Shown here: piece by piece, positions 8,469-16,052 of the stretch
Position numbering within the stretch: the first letter of the stretch is position 1
How the letters are laid out: each line of letters starts with the position of its first letter
DNA from: Prevotella sp. UBA3675
Lineage (GTDB): Bacteria > Bacteroidota > Bacteroidia > Bacteroidales > Bacteroidaceae
DNA: 18,014 bases
Assembly: GCA_002372235.1 (NCBI GenBank)
Contig: DFJI01000018.1
Span: 1-18,014, forward strand
Reading direction: 5' to 3'
Notes under the pieces: generated by a model
Told to the model about the DNA's origin: nothing
The model's input: the letters and a program-made list of their open reading frames with translations, nothing else
The model's database searches: none
Program-made: the position numbers and the translations under genes

Positions 8469-10556
8469 ATGAATATGAAATTCATGACAAAGATAATGAA
8501 CATGCGGTCCTTCAAGATGCTTGCTATCATTGCCTCCCTCGCCTTGGGAGGCATTGGAAGCGGGTTACTCACTTCCTGTAAGGAGAAGATTGACGAGTCC
8601 AACCTATACACCTTCACCGGCGAGACCATCGAGGACTACCTCAACAACCGAAGCGACCAGTACAGCAGCTTCAACTACATCCTGAAGCGCATCGGCTACG
8701 ACAAGATTCTCTCTGCCTACGGCACCTACACCTGCTTCGCGCCGAACAACGATGCCGTCAACCACTACATTGACAGCCTCTACAACGACATGAGCAACAA
8801 GGACCTGCCACGCAACGGCATGACCCAGCCCGGACTCGACGGACTCACCGACTCGCTCTGCACCGACATTGCCCTGTTCCATCTGCTCAACACCAAGGTG
8901 ATGGGTGTCTATATGGGCAACGGCATGACCATCAAGACCATTCTGGGCCGCGACATCAACACCGAGACCGATACGATCTCGGGCAACGTGCTCATCAGCC
9001 GCTCAGCCCTCATCACCAGCATGGACAACGAGCTGGTGAACGGCGTGCTGCACGAGATCGACCACGTCATCACTCGCTCCAACCTGCTCATCTCCGGTGA
9101 GCTCGAGAGCCACAAGGACATCTACAGCCTCTTCTCGCAGGCACTGATCCGCACCGGACTGGCCGACTCGCTGTCGGCACAGGAGAAGACCGGCCTCAAC
9201 GCAGTGGGCAACGAGACGAAGTACTGGGTGCCCGAGAAGTGCGAACTGGGCTACACCATCTTCGCCGAGACCGACGAAGTGTTCAAGGCTCACGGCATCA
9301 ACTCCATCGACGACATGGCCGCATACGCCAACAGCGTCTATGCCGAATGTGCCACGCCCGGCTCAGGCTGGTACGACTATGCCCGCCGCCACAACAAGAC
9401 CGTGAGCACCGGCACCGACTATGAGAACCCCTGGAACGCGCTGAACATGTTCATCCGCTATCACATCGTGGCCTATAAGATGCCGTGGGACCGACTGCTC
9501 TATGACTACAACCAGACGGCCAAGGTGACGCTCGTGGAATACTATGAGACCATGCTGCCCTACACCCTGATGAAGATGACCCGCAACAGCGGCAAGCGCA
9601 TGCTGAACCGCTGGGTGGAGAACAACTCGCTGACCGACCGCGTGGCCGAGCTCGGCACAGCCGGCATCCATCAGGTGCGCTTCGAGGGCGTGGAGCTGTC
9701 GGGCCAGAGCCAGCAGATTGCTTCGGTCAACGGCTACATACACCCCATCAACGACTTGCTCACCTACAACGAGAACGTGCCTAAGGGCGCACTCAACGAG
9801 CGCATGCGCTTCGACGATACGGCCCTGCTGGGCGAGATGATGTCGAACAGCATTCGCGGCATGACCAACGCCGAGGTGAAGGCTCATGCCGATGCCGGCG
9901 ACAACTACAACCGCGTGCGCTTCCCGAGCAACTACTTCGACAACCTCGTGGTCTATAACGGCGACGACACCCAGCTGCGCTATCTGACCAAGGACGAGGG
10001 CAACTATTCAAACTATCAGGGCGACGAGTTCCTCTGCATCGGCAACTACGACTTCGCGCTGCGCCTGCCTCCCGTGCCCGACGGCACCTACGAGCTACGC
10101 TTGGGCTACACGGCCAACGGCAACCGAGGCATGCTCCAGATTTACTTGGGCACTTCATCGGAGCTCACCGACATGCAGGCGCTCGACATTCCTCTCGACA
10201 TGCGCCACGTGCCCAGTGCTTCGTCAACCGAGGAGAACCCCGACCCCGTCACTGGCTGGTGCCCCTATGCCGCCACCGACGACCAGGGCATTCAGAGCGA
10301 TGCCAACATGCACAACCTGGGCTACATGCGCGGTCCGCTCTACTACACCGTGGGCAAGGGCGGTGCCACACTGGCCCGCGCCAACCGCGAGGACTTGCGC
10401 CGCATCATTGCCAAGCGCCATTTTGAGCAGGGCGAATACTGGCTGCGCTTCAAGACTGTAATCATCGACGATAAAGCCCAGTTCCACCTCGACTACATTG
10501 AGTTCTGCCCCGAGAATGTGTATAACAGCATATCGCTGGTAGAGGATATGTATTAA
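8469..10556 (+). CDS. FAS1-domain lipoprotein with beta-rich C-terminal domain (first of two)
   Basis: This is a 695-residue predicted lipoprotein. Its signal peptide ends LLTSC with Cys at residue 37 and contains the repeat-encoded SLALGGIGSG. FAS1 repeat 1 runs from about 45 to 205, with opening motif TCFAPNNDAV (88-97) and closing NGVLHEIDHVI (191-201). Repeat 2 is more diverged, opening with YTIFAETDEVF (262-272) and closing with NGYIHPINDLL (421-431). The C-terminal part (about 480-690) looks like a beta-sandwich. It contains LRLPPVPDGTYELRLGY (531-547) and ends with QFHLDYIEFCPENVY (671-685), a pattern reminiscent of the last strand of galactose-binding-like or carbohydrate-binding modules. 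That assignment is an inference from motif shape only. It sits between SusD A and the next FAS1 gene and could be a surface glycan-binding or adhesion protein working with the transporter. No enzyme motif is visible. Confidence 0.88.
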   Translation: MNMKFMTKIMNMRSFKMLAIIASLALGGIGSGLLTSCKEKIDESNLYTFTGETIEDYLNNRSDQYSSFNYILKRIGYDKILSAYGTYTCFAPNNDAVNHYIDSLYNDMSNKDLPRNGMTQPGLDGLTDSLCTDIALFHLLNTKVMGVYMGNGMTIKTILGRDINTETDTISGNVLISRSALITSMDNELVNGVLHEIDHVITRSNLLISGELESHKDIYSLFSQALIRTGLADSLSAQEKTGLNAVGNETKYWVPEKCELGYTIFAETDEVFKAHGINSIDDMAAYANSVYAECATPGSGWYDYARRHNKTVSTGTDYENPWNALNMFIRYHIVAYKMPWDRLLYDYNQTAKVTLVEYYETMLPYTLMKMTRNSGKRMLNRWVENNSLTDRVAELGTAGIHQVRFEGVELSGQSQQIASVNGYIHPINDLLTYNENVPKGALNERMRFDDTALLGEMMSNSIRGMTNAEVKAHADAGDNYNRVRFPSNYFDNLVVYNGDDTQLRYLTKDEGNYSNYQGDEFLCIGNYDFALRLPPVPDGTYELRLGYTANGNRGMLQIYLGTSSELTDMQALDIPLDMRHVPSASSTEENPDPVTGWCPYAATDDQGIQSDANMHNLGYMRGPLYYTVGKGGATLARANREDLRRIIAKRHFEQGEYWLRFKTVIIDDKAQFHLDYIEFCPENVYNSISLVEDMY
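8533..8564 (+). repeat. Diverged coding copy of the repeat in the first middle FAS1 signal peptide
   Basis: CCTCCCTCGCCTTGGGAGG followed by cattggaagcggg encodes ASLALGGIGSG. It aligns base for base with the SusD A signal-peptide copy (6597-6628), but only about 12 of 19 positions match the reverse complement of its own upstream repeat. It is the most decayed of the four coding copies. Confidence 0.55.
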
Positions 10557-10571
10557 AGGTTTCACCTAACA

Positions 10572-10616
10572 CCCACAACGCCCACAACGCCCACAACACC
10601 CACAACACCCACAACG
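10572..10616 (+). repeat. Five tandem copies of a 9-nt unit, CCCACAAC(G/A)
   Basis: Five units in perfect phase (CCCACAACG twice, CCCACAACA twice, CCCACAACG once) run directly on to a partial ccca and then towards the palindromic repeat. A decayed version occupies the same relative position before SusD B (15939-15980). Perfect phase with few substitutions suggests the copy number can change by slippage. On the minus strand it reads as a low-complexity Trp/Leu peptide that is probably not made. Confidence 0.92.
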
Positions 10617-10627
10617 CCCACCTAACA

Positions 10628-10660
10628 CCCACCCCCAACCCCTCCCGAGGGGAGGGGAGA
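10628..10660 (+). repeat. 33-nt palindromic repeat copy before the second middle FAS1 gene
   Basis: This is the consensus form (CCCACCCCCAACCCCTCCC, then GAGGGGAGGGGAGA). Bases 10632-10645 are exactly complementary to 10856-10869 within the following gene's signal-peptide codons. The whole 33-nt unit matches the coding copy at 10845-10873 in inverted orientation, apart from a net three-base gap and one substitution. Confidence 0.9.
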
Positions 10661-10677
10661 GAGGTTAGAAATGCAAT

Positions 10678-10749
10678 AAAGGGAAAGAGGGGAAAAAGAA
10701 AGAGGGAAAAAGGGAAGTGGGAAAAGGGGAAAACCGAAAAGAAAAAAGA
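10678..10749 (+). repeat. Polypurine tract in the leader
   Basis: Forty consecutive purines (10678-10717) are followed, after one T, by 15 more (10719-10733) and, after CC, by 14 more (10736-10749). The pattern is an irregular GGGAAA-type repeat. Such a tract stays unstructured in RNA and could lie between the two arms of the inverted repeat, leaving the start region open. It could also form a DNA triplex. Function is not known. Confidence 0.85.
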
Positions 10750-10780
10750 CAGACCAAATAGAAAGAAAAAGATGACAACT

Positions 10781-12601
10781 ATGAATATCAGATTTTTGAA
10801 GCAAAAAACAAAAGCACGGCTTCTGGAAATGGCCGCTCTCATTACTCCCCTCCTCGGAGGGGTTGGGGGAGGGCTATTCACCTCCTGCACCGACTGGAAC
10901 GACCACTACGATGCAGGCACAGCCCTGACGGAGTCGCAGCAGGCACCACTACTGGAGAACATCACGAAGAATCCTGAACTGTCGCAGTTTGCCTCGCTGC
11001 TCAGCAAGACCGGCTTCGACCAGCAGCTCAATTCCTCGCAGACCTTCACCGTCTGGGCTCCCATGAACAACACCTTCAACTACGACGAGCTGATGGCCAC
11101 GGGCAACGACCGCCTGCTGCGCCAGTTCGTCAAGAACCACGTGGCCCGCAACAACTATCCCGCCACGGGCGCTCTGGACCAGAAGGTCTTTATGCTCAAC
11201 GAGAAGCTCATGCACTTCCAGGGCAACGGACAGGACTATAACATACAGGGCATTGCCCTCCAGGCCGGCCAGCAGAACATAGGCAGCAACAACGGAACGC
11301 TCCACCTCGTCAACGGAAAGATTCCCTACCTGCCCAACATCTACGAGTCGCTGAACAATGAGCAGTTTGCACTCGACTCCATCGGCAACCACTTCCACCA
11401 GTATGACGTGCGCACCCTCGACGAGCAGCGCAGTGTGGCCGGACCTATTGTCAACGGCGAGCAAACCTATCTGGACTCCATCTTCAACGAGAGCAACATC
11501 CTCTATCGCAACTTCCACGCCTACATCAACCAGGAGGACAGCAACTACACCATGATCCTGCCCACCAACACGGCCTGGACCGCTGCCTACGATCGCATCA
11601 AGCAGTACTATAACTACGTGCCCACCATGCGCTACATGGACGTGACCGGCACCAATACCGACACAACGATTGTGGTGAATCTCAAGGATGCCGCTCAGCT
11701 GCGCGACTCTGTCACCAAGTATAAGATTATCTCCGACCTGACTTACAACAACAACGTGTATGACAACCGCAGGCTCCCTGAGCTGAAGGAAGGCGATACG
11801 CCCCAGAACGACTCCATCGTGAGCACGCTGGGCAACATTATCTATGCCGACGACGTGAAGAGCCTCTTTGCCGGTGCCAAGCGCGTGGATAAGAGCAACG
11901 GTGCCATCTGGGTGACCGACGCGCTGAACCTGCCTGCATGGTCGTCGTGGAATCCCGAGATCACGGTCGAGGCCGAAGCCTTCTACTTCAAGACGGCCAA
12001 TACCGGCAGCGTGACCACTAAAACAGTCACAACCGACCAGAACCCCTACATCAAGGGCCACATCTCCAACAACAAGTACGTAGTGATCACCCCCTACACG
12101 GATGGAAGCCATCCCGAAATCTACTTCTTCCTGCCTGGCGTGCGCTCCACTGAGTACAACGTCTATGTGGTGATGCTGCCTTCGAACATCACGAGCGTTA
12201 CGACCCCCTATAAATTCAACAGCATCTCGGCTAGCCTGCTCTTCATGAAGGAAGACGGCACACTACCGAACACAGAGACCTCACAGCGCAATGCCAATCC
12301 GCTGAGCGGCTATGAGACCTCGAGCACCTTCGTCACCAGTCTGCGAGACGAAACGCTCCCCTCACAGGGTGCCCGCATCGACACGCTCTTCCTGGGCTCC
12401 GTCACCTTCCCCGTGGCCTACTACGGCACGGGCGACTGCGCACCGTACCTGCGTCTGAGGAGCCGTTTCAACTCATCGTTGAACAAGTACAGCCCCGACC
12501 GCTCGCTGCGCATCGACTGCATCATTCTCCGCCCGAAGGAGCTCGACGACTATCTGCAGAGCCATCCCGGCTATGTTTATGACAAGCACAATGTTTACTA
12601 A
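10781..12601 (+). CDS. FAS1-domain lipoprotein with beta-rich C-terminal domain (second of two)
   Basis: The start at 10781 (606 residues) is preferred over the ATG at 10772. From 10781 the DNA and protein (MNIRFLKQ, TKARLL) match the SusD B gene start at 16053, whereas the upstream ATG is not conserved there. The signal peptide ends LFTSC with Cys at 36 and includes the repeat-encoded TPLLGGVGGG (22-31). FAS1 repeat 1 opens with TFTVWAPMNNTF (88-99) and closes near NNGTLHLVNGKIPYLP (170-185). Repeat 2 opens with NYTMILPTNTAW (255-266) and closes with NGAIWVTDALNLP (373-385). A C-terminal beta-rich domain (about 390-600) has YFFLPGVRSTEYNVYVVML (448-466) and LRIDCIILRPKE (576-587), echoing the matching positions of the preceding FAS1 protein. 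It precedes SusC B by 33 nt, so is probably co-transcribed and acts at the surface with that transporter. Ligand unknown. Confidence 0.88.
   Translation: MNIRFLKQKTKARLLEMAALITPLLGGVGGGLFTSCTDWNDHYDAGTALTESQQAPLLENITKNPELSQFASLLSKTGFDQQLNSSQTFTVWAPMNNTFNYDELMATGNDRLLRQFVKNHVARNNYPATGALDQKVFMLNEKLMHFQGNGQDYNIQGIALQAGQQNIGSNNGTLHLVNGKIPYLPNIYESLNNEQFALDSIGNHFHQYDVRTLDEQRSVAGPIVNGEQTYLDSIFNESNILYRNFHAYINQEDSNYTMILPTNTAWTAAYDRIKQYYNYVPTMRYMDVTGTNTDTTIVVNLKDAAQLRDSVTKYKIISDLTYNNNVYDNRRLPELKEGDTPQNDSIVSTLGNIIYADDVKSLFAGAKRVDKSNGAIWVTDALNLPAWSSWNPEITVEAEAFYFKTANTGSVTTKTVTTDQNPYIKGHISNNKYVVITPYTDGSHPEIYFFLPGVRSTEYNVYVVMLPSNITSVTTPYKFNSISASLLFMKEDGTLPNTETSQRNANPLSGYETSSTFVTSLRDETLPSQGARIDTLFLGSVTFPVAYYGTGDCAPYLRLRSRFNSSLNKYSPDRSLRIDCIILRPKELDDYLQSHPGYVYDKHNVY
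10845..10873 (+). repeat. Coding copy of the palindromic repeat in the second middle FAS1 signal peptide
   Basis: CTCCCCTCCTCGGAGGGG followed by ttgggggaggg is the reverse complement of the upstream repeat with a net three-base loss and one substitution. It is translated as TPLLGGVGGG. The two arms (10628-10660 and 10845-10873) enclose the polypurine tract and the start codon. Confidence 0.85.
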
Positions 12602-12634
12602 GTCACTCACACACTCAAAATCAAAACATAGAAT

Positions 12635-15600
12635 ATGAACAGACACTATATTCTTTATTTTGCCCTCCTCGGCGCGATGGTCACGGCTGTTCCCGCATCG
12701 GCCCAGGACGACGAAACGGACAGTACGGAGGTGAAGGTGCAGAAAGCGAAGAAAGCCCCGGCCAAGCGACCCTCCTACCCCATGATGGAAATCAAAGGCA
12801 CCATCGTCGATGCCGTGTCGAAGGCACCGCTCGGCGGCATTCTGGTCAAGTCGCTGAACGATGCCAACTACACCGCCATGACCGAGGACGACGGCACGTT
12901 CGTCATCAAGGTGCCCACGTTCACCACCTCACTCTACGTTCATGCGCCCCAGTACCTCAGCCAGCAGGTGGGTCTGGGCAAGCCCGAAGACCAAGTGCGC
13001 GTAGAGCTGTTGCCCGACAAATTCCGCACGATGTATGACGACGGTACCGACATCACTGCATCGGTCTCGGCAAAGATGCAGAACACCACGTCGCAGACCA
13101 TTGAGACCGACATTGAAGGCACGCTGGGAGCCGACGTGCGCGCCATCACCCGCTCGGGCGGTCCCGGCTATGGAGCCGCCATGTTCATCCGTGGCCTGAA
13201 CTCGCTCACGGCCAACGCCCAGCCGCTGATTGTGGTCGATGGCGTGATTCAGGACATGCAGCAGACCCGCAACGCCCTGCACTACGGCGACTACATCAAC
13301 CTGATGCTGAACATCAACCCCGAGGATATTGAGAACGTGACCGTGATGAAGAACGCCACCGCACTCTACGGAGCCAAGGGCGGCAACGGCGTGATTCTCA
13401 TCGAGACCAAGCGCGGCCACTCGCTCGCCACACGCATCGATGCCAACGTGGGCATAGGCGTGGCCCAGCAGCCGCGCACGCCCAGCATGATGGATGCCAG
13501 CCAGTATCGCATCTATGCGTCTGAGCTCTTAGGCAGCTATCCCAACATTGAGAACTTCACCGACCCCAACTCGTTCAAGTTCCTCATTGACGACCCCTCG
13601 AAGTTCTACTATTCCACCTATCACAACGAGACCAACTGGAAGAAAGAGGTGAACCGCACGGCGCTGACGCAGAACTACAACATCAACGTGCAGGGTGGCG
13701 ACAACATCGGCATGTATAACCTGTCGCTGGGCTACACCGACGGCAAATCGACCGCCAAGGAGAACGGGTTCAACCGCCTGAACGTGCGCTTCAATACCGA
13801 CATCAATATCTTCAAGCGCCTCACCACCCGCTTCGACATGTCATATTCGAAAATCAACCGCGACGTGTTCGACAACGGCGCACCCGAGGACTTCACCCAG
13901 GGTGTGGTGTCGTCGCCCACGTTCCTGGCCCTAATCAAGTCGCCTTTCCTCAATCCCTATACCTATAACAACGTGACGCGCCAGCTGTCGGCCACACTGG
14001 CCGATGCCGACGACTACCTGAACGTGCTCGACAGCGACCTGTCACTGGGCAACCCCACTGCGCTGCTCAAGAACGGCAAGGCCATCAACAAGAACCGCGT
14101 GGAGACCACCCACTTCAACGCCGTGATTGCACCGCGCGTGGACCTGGGCAAGAACTTCATCATCAGCGAGACGTTCAGCTACACGCTCGACCGCATATCG
14201 CAGCGCTACTACCGTCCGCTGGGCGGCATGCCCACGTTCCTCATCGAGGGCATCGGGCGCGTGCAGAACAAGGCCATGTCCATGTTCTCGAAGGAGACCG
14301 CCATCAGCAGCGACCTGCGACTGGACTGGCACAAGCAGATGGGCCGTCACTACGTGAAGGCATTTGCCGGCTTCCGCTTCAACTCGTTCTCCTACGACGA
14401 CAACGAGCCGCAGGGACAGTACTCAACAGCCGGTAACGACAAGACCCCGAACATCTCGACCAACATGGACTTCATCGACGCAACGGGCATCAACGACCAG
14501 TGGCGCAGCATGTCGTACTATCTGAACGGCGAGTATAACTACCGCAATCGCTACTTCGCCCAGGTCACCGTGTCGATGGAGGCCAACAGCCGCTTCGGCA
14601 AGGAGTCGCGCGGCGTGAAGATAGGCGGCGTGAAGTGGGGCATCTTCCCCAGCGTGCAGCTGGGCTGGGTGATGACCAACGAGAGCTGGTTCCCCAAAGT
14701 GCGCGGCGTGAACTACTTGCAGCTGCATGCCGGATGGGACCTCAGCGGCAACGACGACATCAACAACTATGCTGCCCGCACATCGTTCGGCGTGAGCAAA
14801 TACCTGTATAAATCGACGGCTGCACAGCTGAACAACATCGGCAACGAGAAGATTACCTGGGAGCAGACCCGCAGGCTGAACTTCGGACTGAAGGCATACG
14901 TGCTCAACAACCGCCTCGGACTGAACTTCGACTACTACCTGAACCACACGTCGGACCTGCTCACCCTGAAGCACTTCGACAACCCCGTGGCCGGCATCAC
15001 CAACTACTGGAGCAACGGCGGCGCACTGGACAACAGCGGATTCGAGGTGACACTGACCGGCAAGCCCGTCGTGGCCCGCAACGTCAGCCTGGAGCTGGGC
15101 GCATCGGTGGGCCACTACGTGAACAAGGTGAAGTCGCTGCCCGACAACACCTACATCTACGTTAACGGACAGCGCTCGGTACAGGGCTACACCAGCAGCA
15201 TCTACGGCACCGACAACATAGCCACCATCGTGGGCCAGCCCCTCGGCATGTTCTACGGCTATCGCACCAGTGGCGTGTTTGCCACCGACGCCGAGGCTAA
15301 GGCTGCCGGTAAGGGCGGCTACCTCTACATGGTTGACAACACCGGCGCCCCGCAGTACTTCAAGGCTGGCGACGTACACTTCGAAGACCTGAACGGCGAC
15401 GGCATCATCGGCGAGGAGGACAAGACCATCATCGGCAACCCCAACCCCGACATCTACGGCAACATCTTCGCCAACCTCACGTGGAGGGACTTCACCCTGT
15501 TCGTGGGCCTGAACTACTCGCTGGGCAACGACGTGTTCAACTACCAGCGCAGCATTCTCGAAGGCGGCTCCAAGTTCTACAACCAGACCACGGCCATGAC

Positions 15601-15934
15601 CAACCGCTGGCGCACTGAGGGCCAGCAGACCAGCGTGCCGCGCATCAGCTATGCCGACCCCATGGGCAACTCGCGCTTCAGCGACCGCTGGATTGAGGAC
15701 GGTTCCTACCTGCGCCTGAAGACGGTGCGCCTCACCTACAAGGTGCCCGTGAACCTGAGCTGGCTGCAGGGACTCGCAGTGTGGGCCGAGGCCAACAACC
15801 TGTTCACCGTCACCAAGTATCTGGGCAACGATCCTGAGTTCTCGGCCAGCAACCGCGTGCTCTATCAGGGCATCGATCCCGGCAACGTGGCAATGGGACG
15901 CACATTCACCGCAGGCCTGAAGATCAACCTGTAA
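12635..15934 (+). CDS. SusC/RagA-family TonB-dependent outer-membrane transporter B
   Basis: This is a 1099-residue outer-membrane transporter. A signal peptide is cleaved near ASA-QD (about 23). A charged Lys-rich linker follows (about 25-46, KVQKAKKAPAKRPS) and is absent from SusC A. A carboxypeptidase-regulatory-like domain comes next (about 52-126, IKGTIVDAVSKAPLGGILV). The plug is diverged (about 135-261). FIRGLNSLTANAQPLIVVDGV and NPEDIENVTVMKNATALYGAKGGNGVILIETKRG are clear, but the usual ALQG-x-AGV motif is replaced by GTLGADVRAITRSGG and no good TonB-box is seen. The barrel contains DLNGDGII (918-925), matching DVNHDGQI of SusC A, and ends GLKINL rather than in an aromatic residue. 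It lies 33 nt after the FAS1 gene and 118 nt before its SusD partner. The two SusC proteins are clearly not recent duplicates. Substrate unknown. Confidence 0.94.
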   Translation: MNRHYILYFALLGAMVTAVPASAQDDETDSTEVKVQKAKKAPAKRPSYPMMEIKGTIVDAVSKAPLGGILVKSLNDANYTAMTEDDGTFVIKVPTFTTSLYVHAPQYLSQQVGLGKPEDQVRVELLPDKFRTMYDDGTDITASVSAKMQNTTSQTIETDIEGTLGADVRAITRSGGPGYGAAMFIRGLNSLTANAQPLIVVDGVIQDMQQTRNALHYGDYINLMLNINPEDIENVTVMKNATALYGAKGGNGVILIETKRGHSLATRIDANVGIGVAQQPRTPSMMDASQYRIYASELLGSYPNIENFTDPNSFKFLIDDPSKFYYSTYHNETNWKKEVNRTALTQNYNINVQGGDNIGMYNLSLGYTDGKSTAKENGFNRLNVRFNTDINIFKRLTTRFDMSYSKINRDVFDNGAPEDFTQGVVSSPTFLALIKSPFLNPYTYNNVTRQLSATLADADDYLNVLDSDLSLGNPTALLKNGKAINKNRVETTHFNAVIAPRVDLGKNFIISETFSYTLDRISQRYYRPLGGMPTFLIEGIGRVQNKAMSMFSKETAISSDLRLDWHKQMGRHYVKAFAGFRFNSFSYDDNEPQGQYSTAGNDKTPNISTNMDFIDATGINDQWRSMSYYLNGEYNYRNRYFAQVTVSMEANSRFGKESRGVKIGGVKWGIFPSVQLGWVMTNESWFPKVRGVNYLQLHAGWDLSGNDDINNYAARTSFGVSKYLYKSTAAQLNNIGNEKITWEQTRRLNFGLKAYVLNNRLGLNFDYYLNHTSDLLTLKHFDNPVAGITNYWSNGGALDNSGFEVTLTGKPVVARNVSLELGASVGHYVNKVKSLPDNTYIYVNGQRSVQGYTSSIYGTDNIATIVGQPLGMFYGYRTSGVFATDAEAKAAGKGGYLYMVDNTGAPQYFKAGDVHFEDLNGDGIIGEEDKTIIGNPNPDIYGNIFANLTWRDFTLFVGLNYSLGNDVFNYQRSILEGGSKFYNQTTAMTNRWRTEGQQTSVPRISYADPMGNSRFSDRWIEDGSYLRLKTVRLTYKVPVNLSWLQGLAVWAEANNLFTVTKYLGNDPEFSASNRVLYQGIDPGNVAMGRTFTAGLKINL

Positions 15935-15938
15935 AGAA

Positions 15939-15980
15939 CCCACAGCACCCACAACCAACCACAAAGCCCACAACACCCAC
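15939..15980 (+). repeat. Degenerate CCCACAAC-type repeat before SusD B
   Basis: Units such as CCCACAGCA, CCCACAACC, CCACAAAG and CCCACAACA follow one another without strict phase and run directly into the palindromic repeat. The order (9-mer array, then palindrome, then leader) is the same as at 10572-10660, so the two leaders probably share an origin. Confidence 0.75.
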
Positions 15981-16008
15981 CCCCAACCCCTCCCGAGGGG
16001 AGGGGGGA
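15976..16008 (+). repeat. 33-nt palindromic repeat copy before SusD B
   Basis: This is a consensus copy (CCCACCCCCAACCCCTCCC, then GAGGGGAGGGGGGA), followed by tcggttagaa. Bases 15976-15994 pair with 16130-16148 in the signal-peptide codons at 18 of 19 positions. No T-run follows, so it is not a standard terminator. The rest of the gap to 16052 is A/T-rich with no TAnnTTTG element. Confidence 0.9.
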
Positions 16009-16052
16009 TCGGTTAGAATTTATACAATATAAAAAGAATAAAGAATACGACT

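Larger units (their letters stand above)
10557..10771 (+). other. Intergenic leader, 215 nt or more, rich in repeats
   Basis: This is the longest gap in the window. In order it holds a 9-nt tandem repeat (10572-10616), one 33-nt palindromic repeat (10628-10660) followed by ggttagaa, a short A/T-rich segment, and a polypurine tract (10678-10749). I see no promoter of the TAnnTTTG type, no T-run terminator and no small gene. The minus-strand reading frame across it is repetitive and looks spurious. Confidence 0.7.

Noticed and set aside
8363..8629. Minus-strand frame starting in the first middle FAS1 gene and ending in LPWEGVGGGS
   Set aside because: It runs through the intergenic repeat and purine tract, and its composition reflects those repeats rather than a protein.
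10462..10890. Minus-strand frame with Trp/Leu repeats and a PREGLGVG-type peptide across the leader
   Set aside because: The peptide is simply the translation of the 9-mer array, polypurine tract and palindromic repeat. There is no domain or plausible start context. Such frames are a common source of false small genes.
10949..12112. Minus-strand frame of about 387 codons opposite the second middle FAS1 gene
   Set aside because: Low-complexity Val/His/Gly translation with no motif. The opposite strand has FAS1 motifs and a lipoprotein signal.
3051..15934. The two SusCD pairs as a recent tandem duplication
   Set aside because: The SusC plug, linker and C-terminus and the SusD signature motifs differ too much. 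Only the signal-peptide leaders and repeats are closely alike.
14423..15976. Long open frame of about 517 codons on the minus strand inside SusC B
   Set aside because: It is a shadow of a GC-rich, strongly codon-biased gene. Its Val/Ala/His/Gly-rich translation has no recognisable domain, and the + strand frame is an unmistakable SusC.
6440..16008. CRISPR array made of the 33-nt repeats
   Set aside because: Copies are separated by whole genes, not by uniform spacers, and no cas gene is present.
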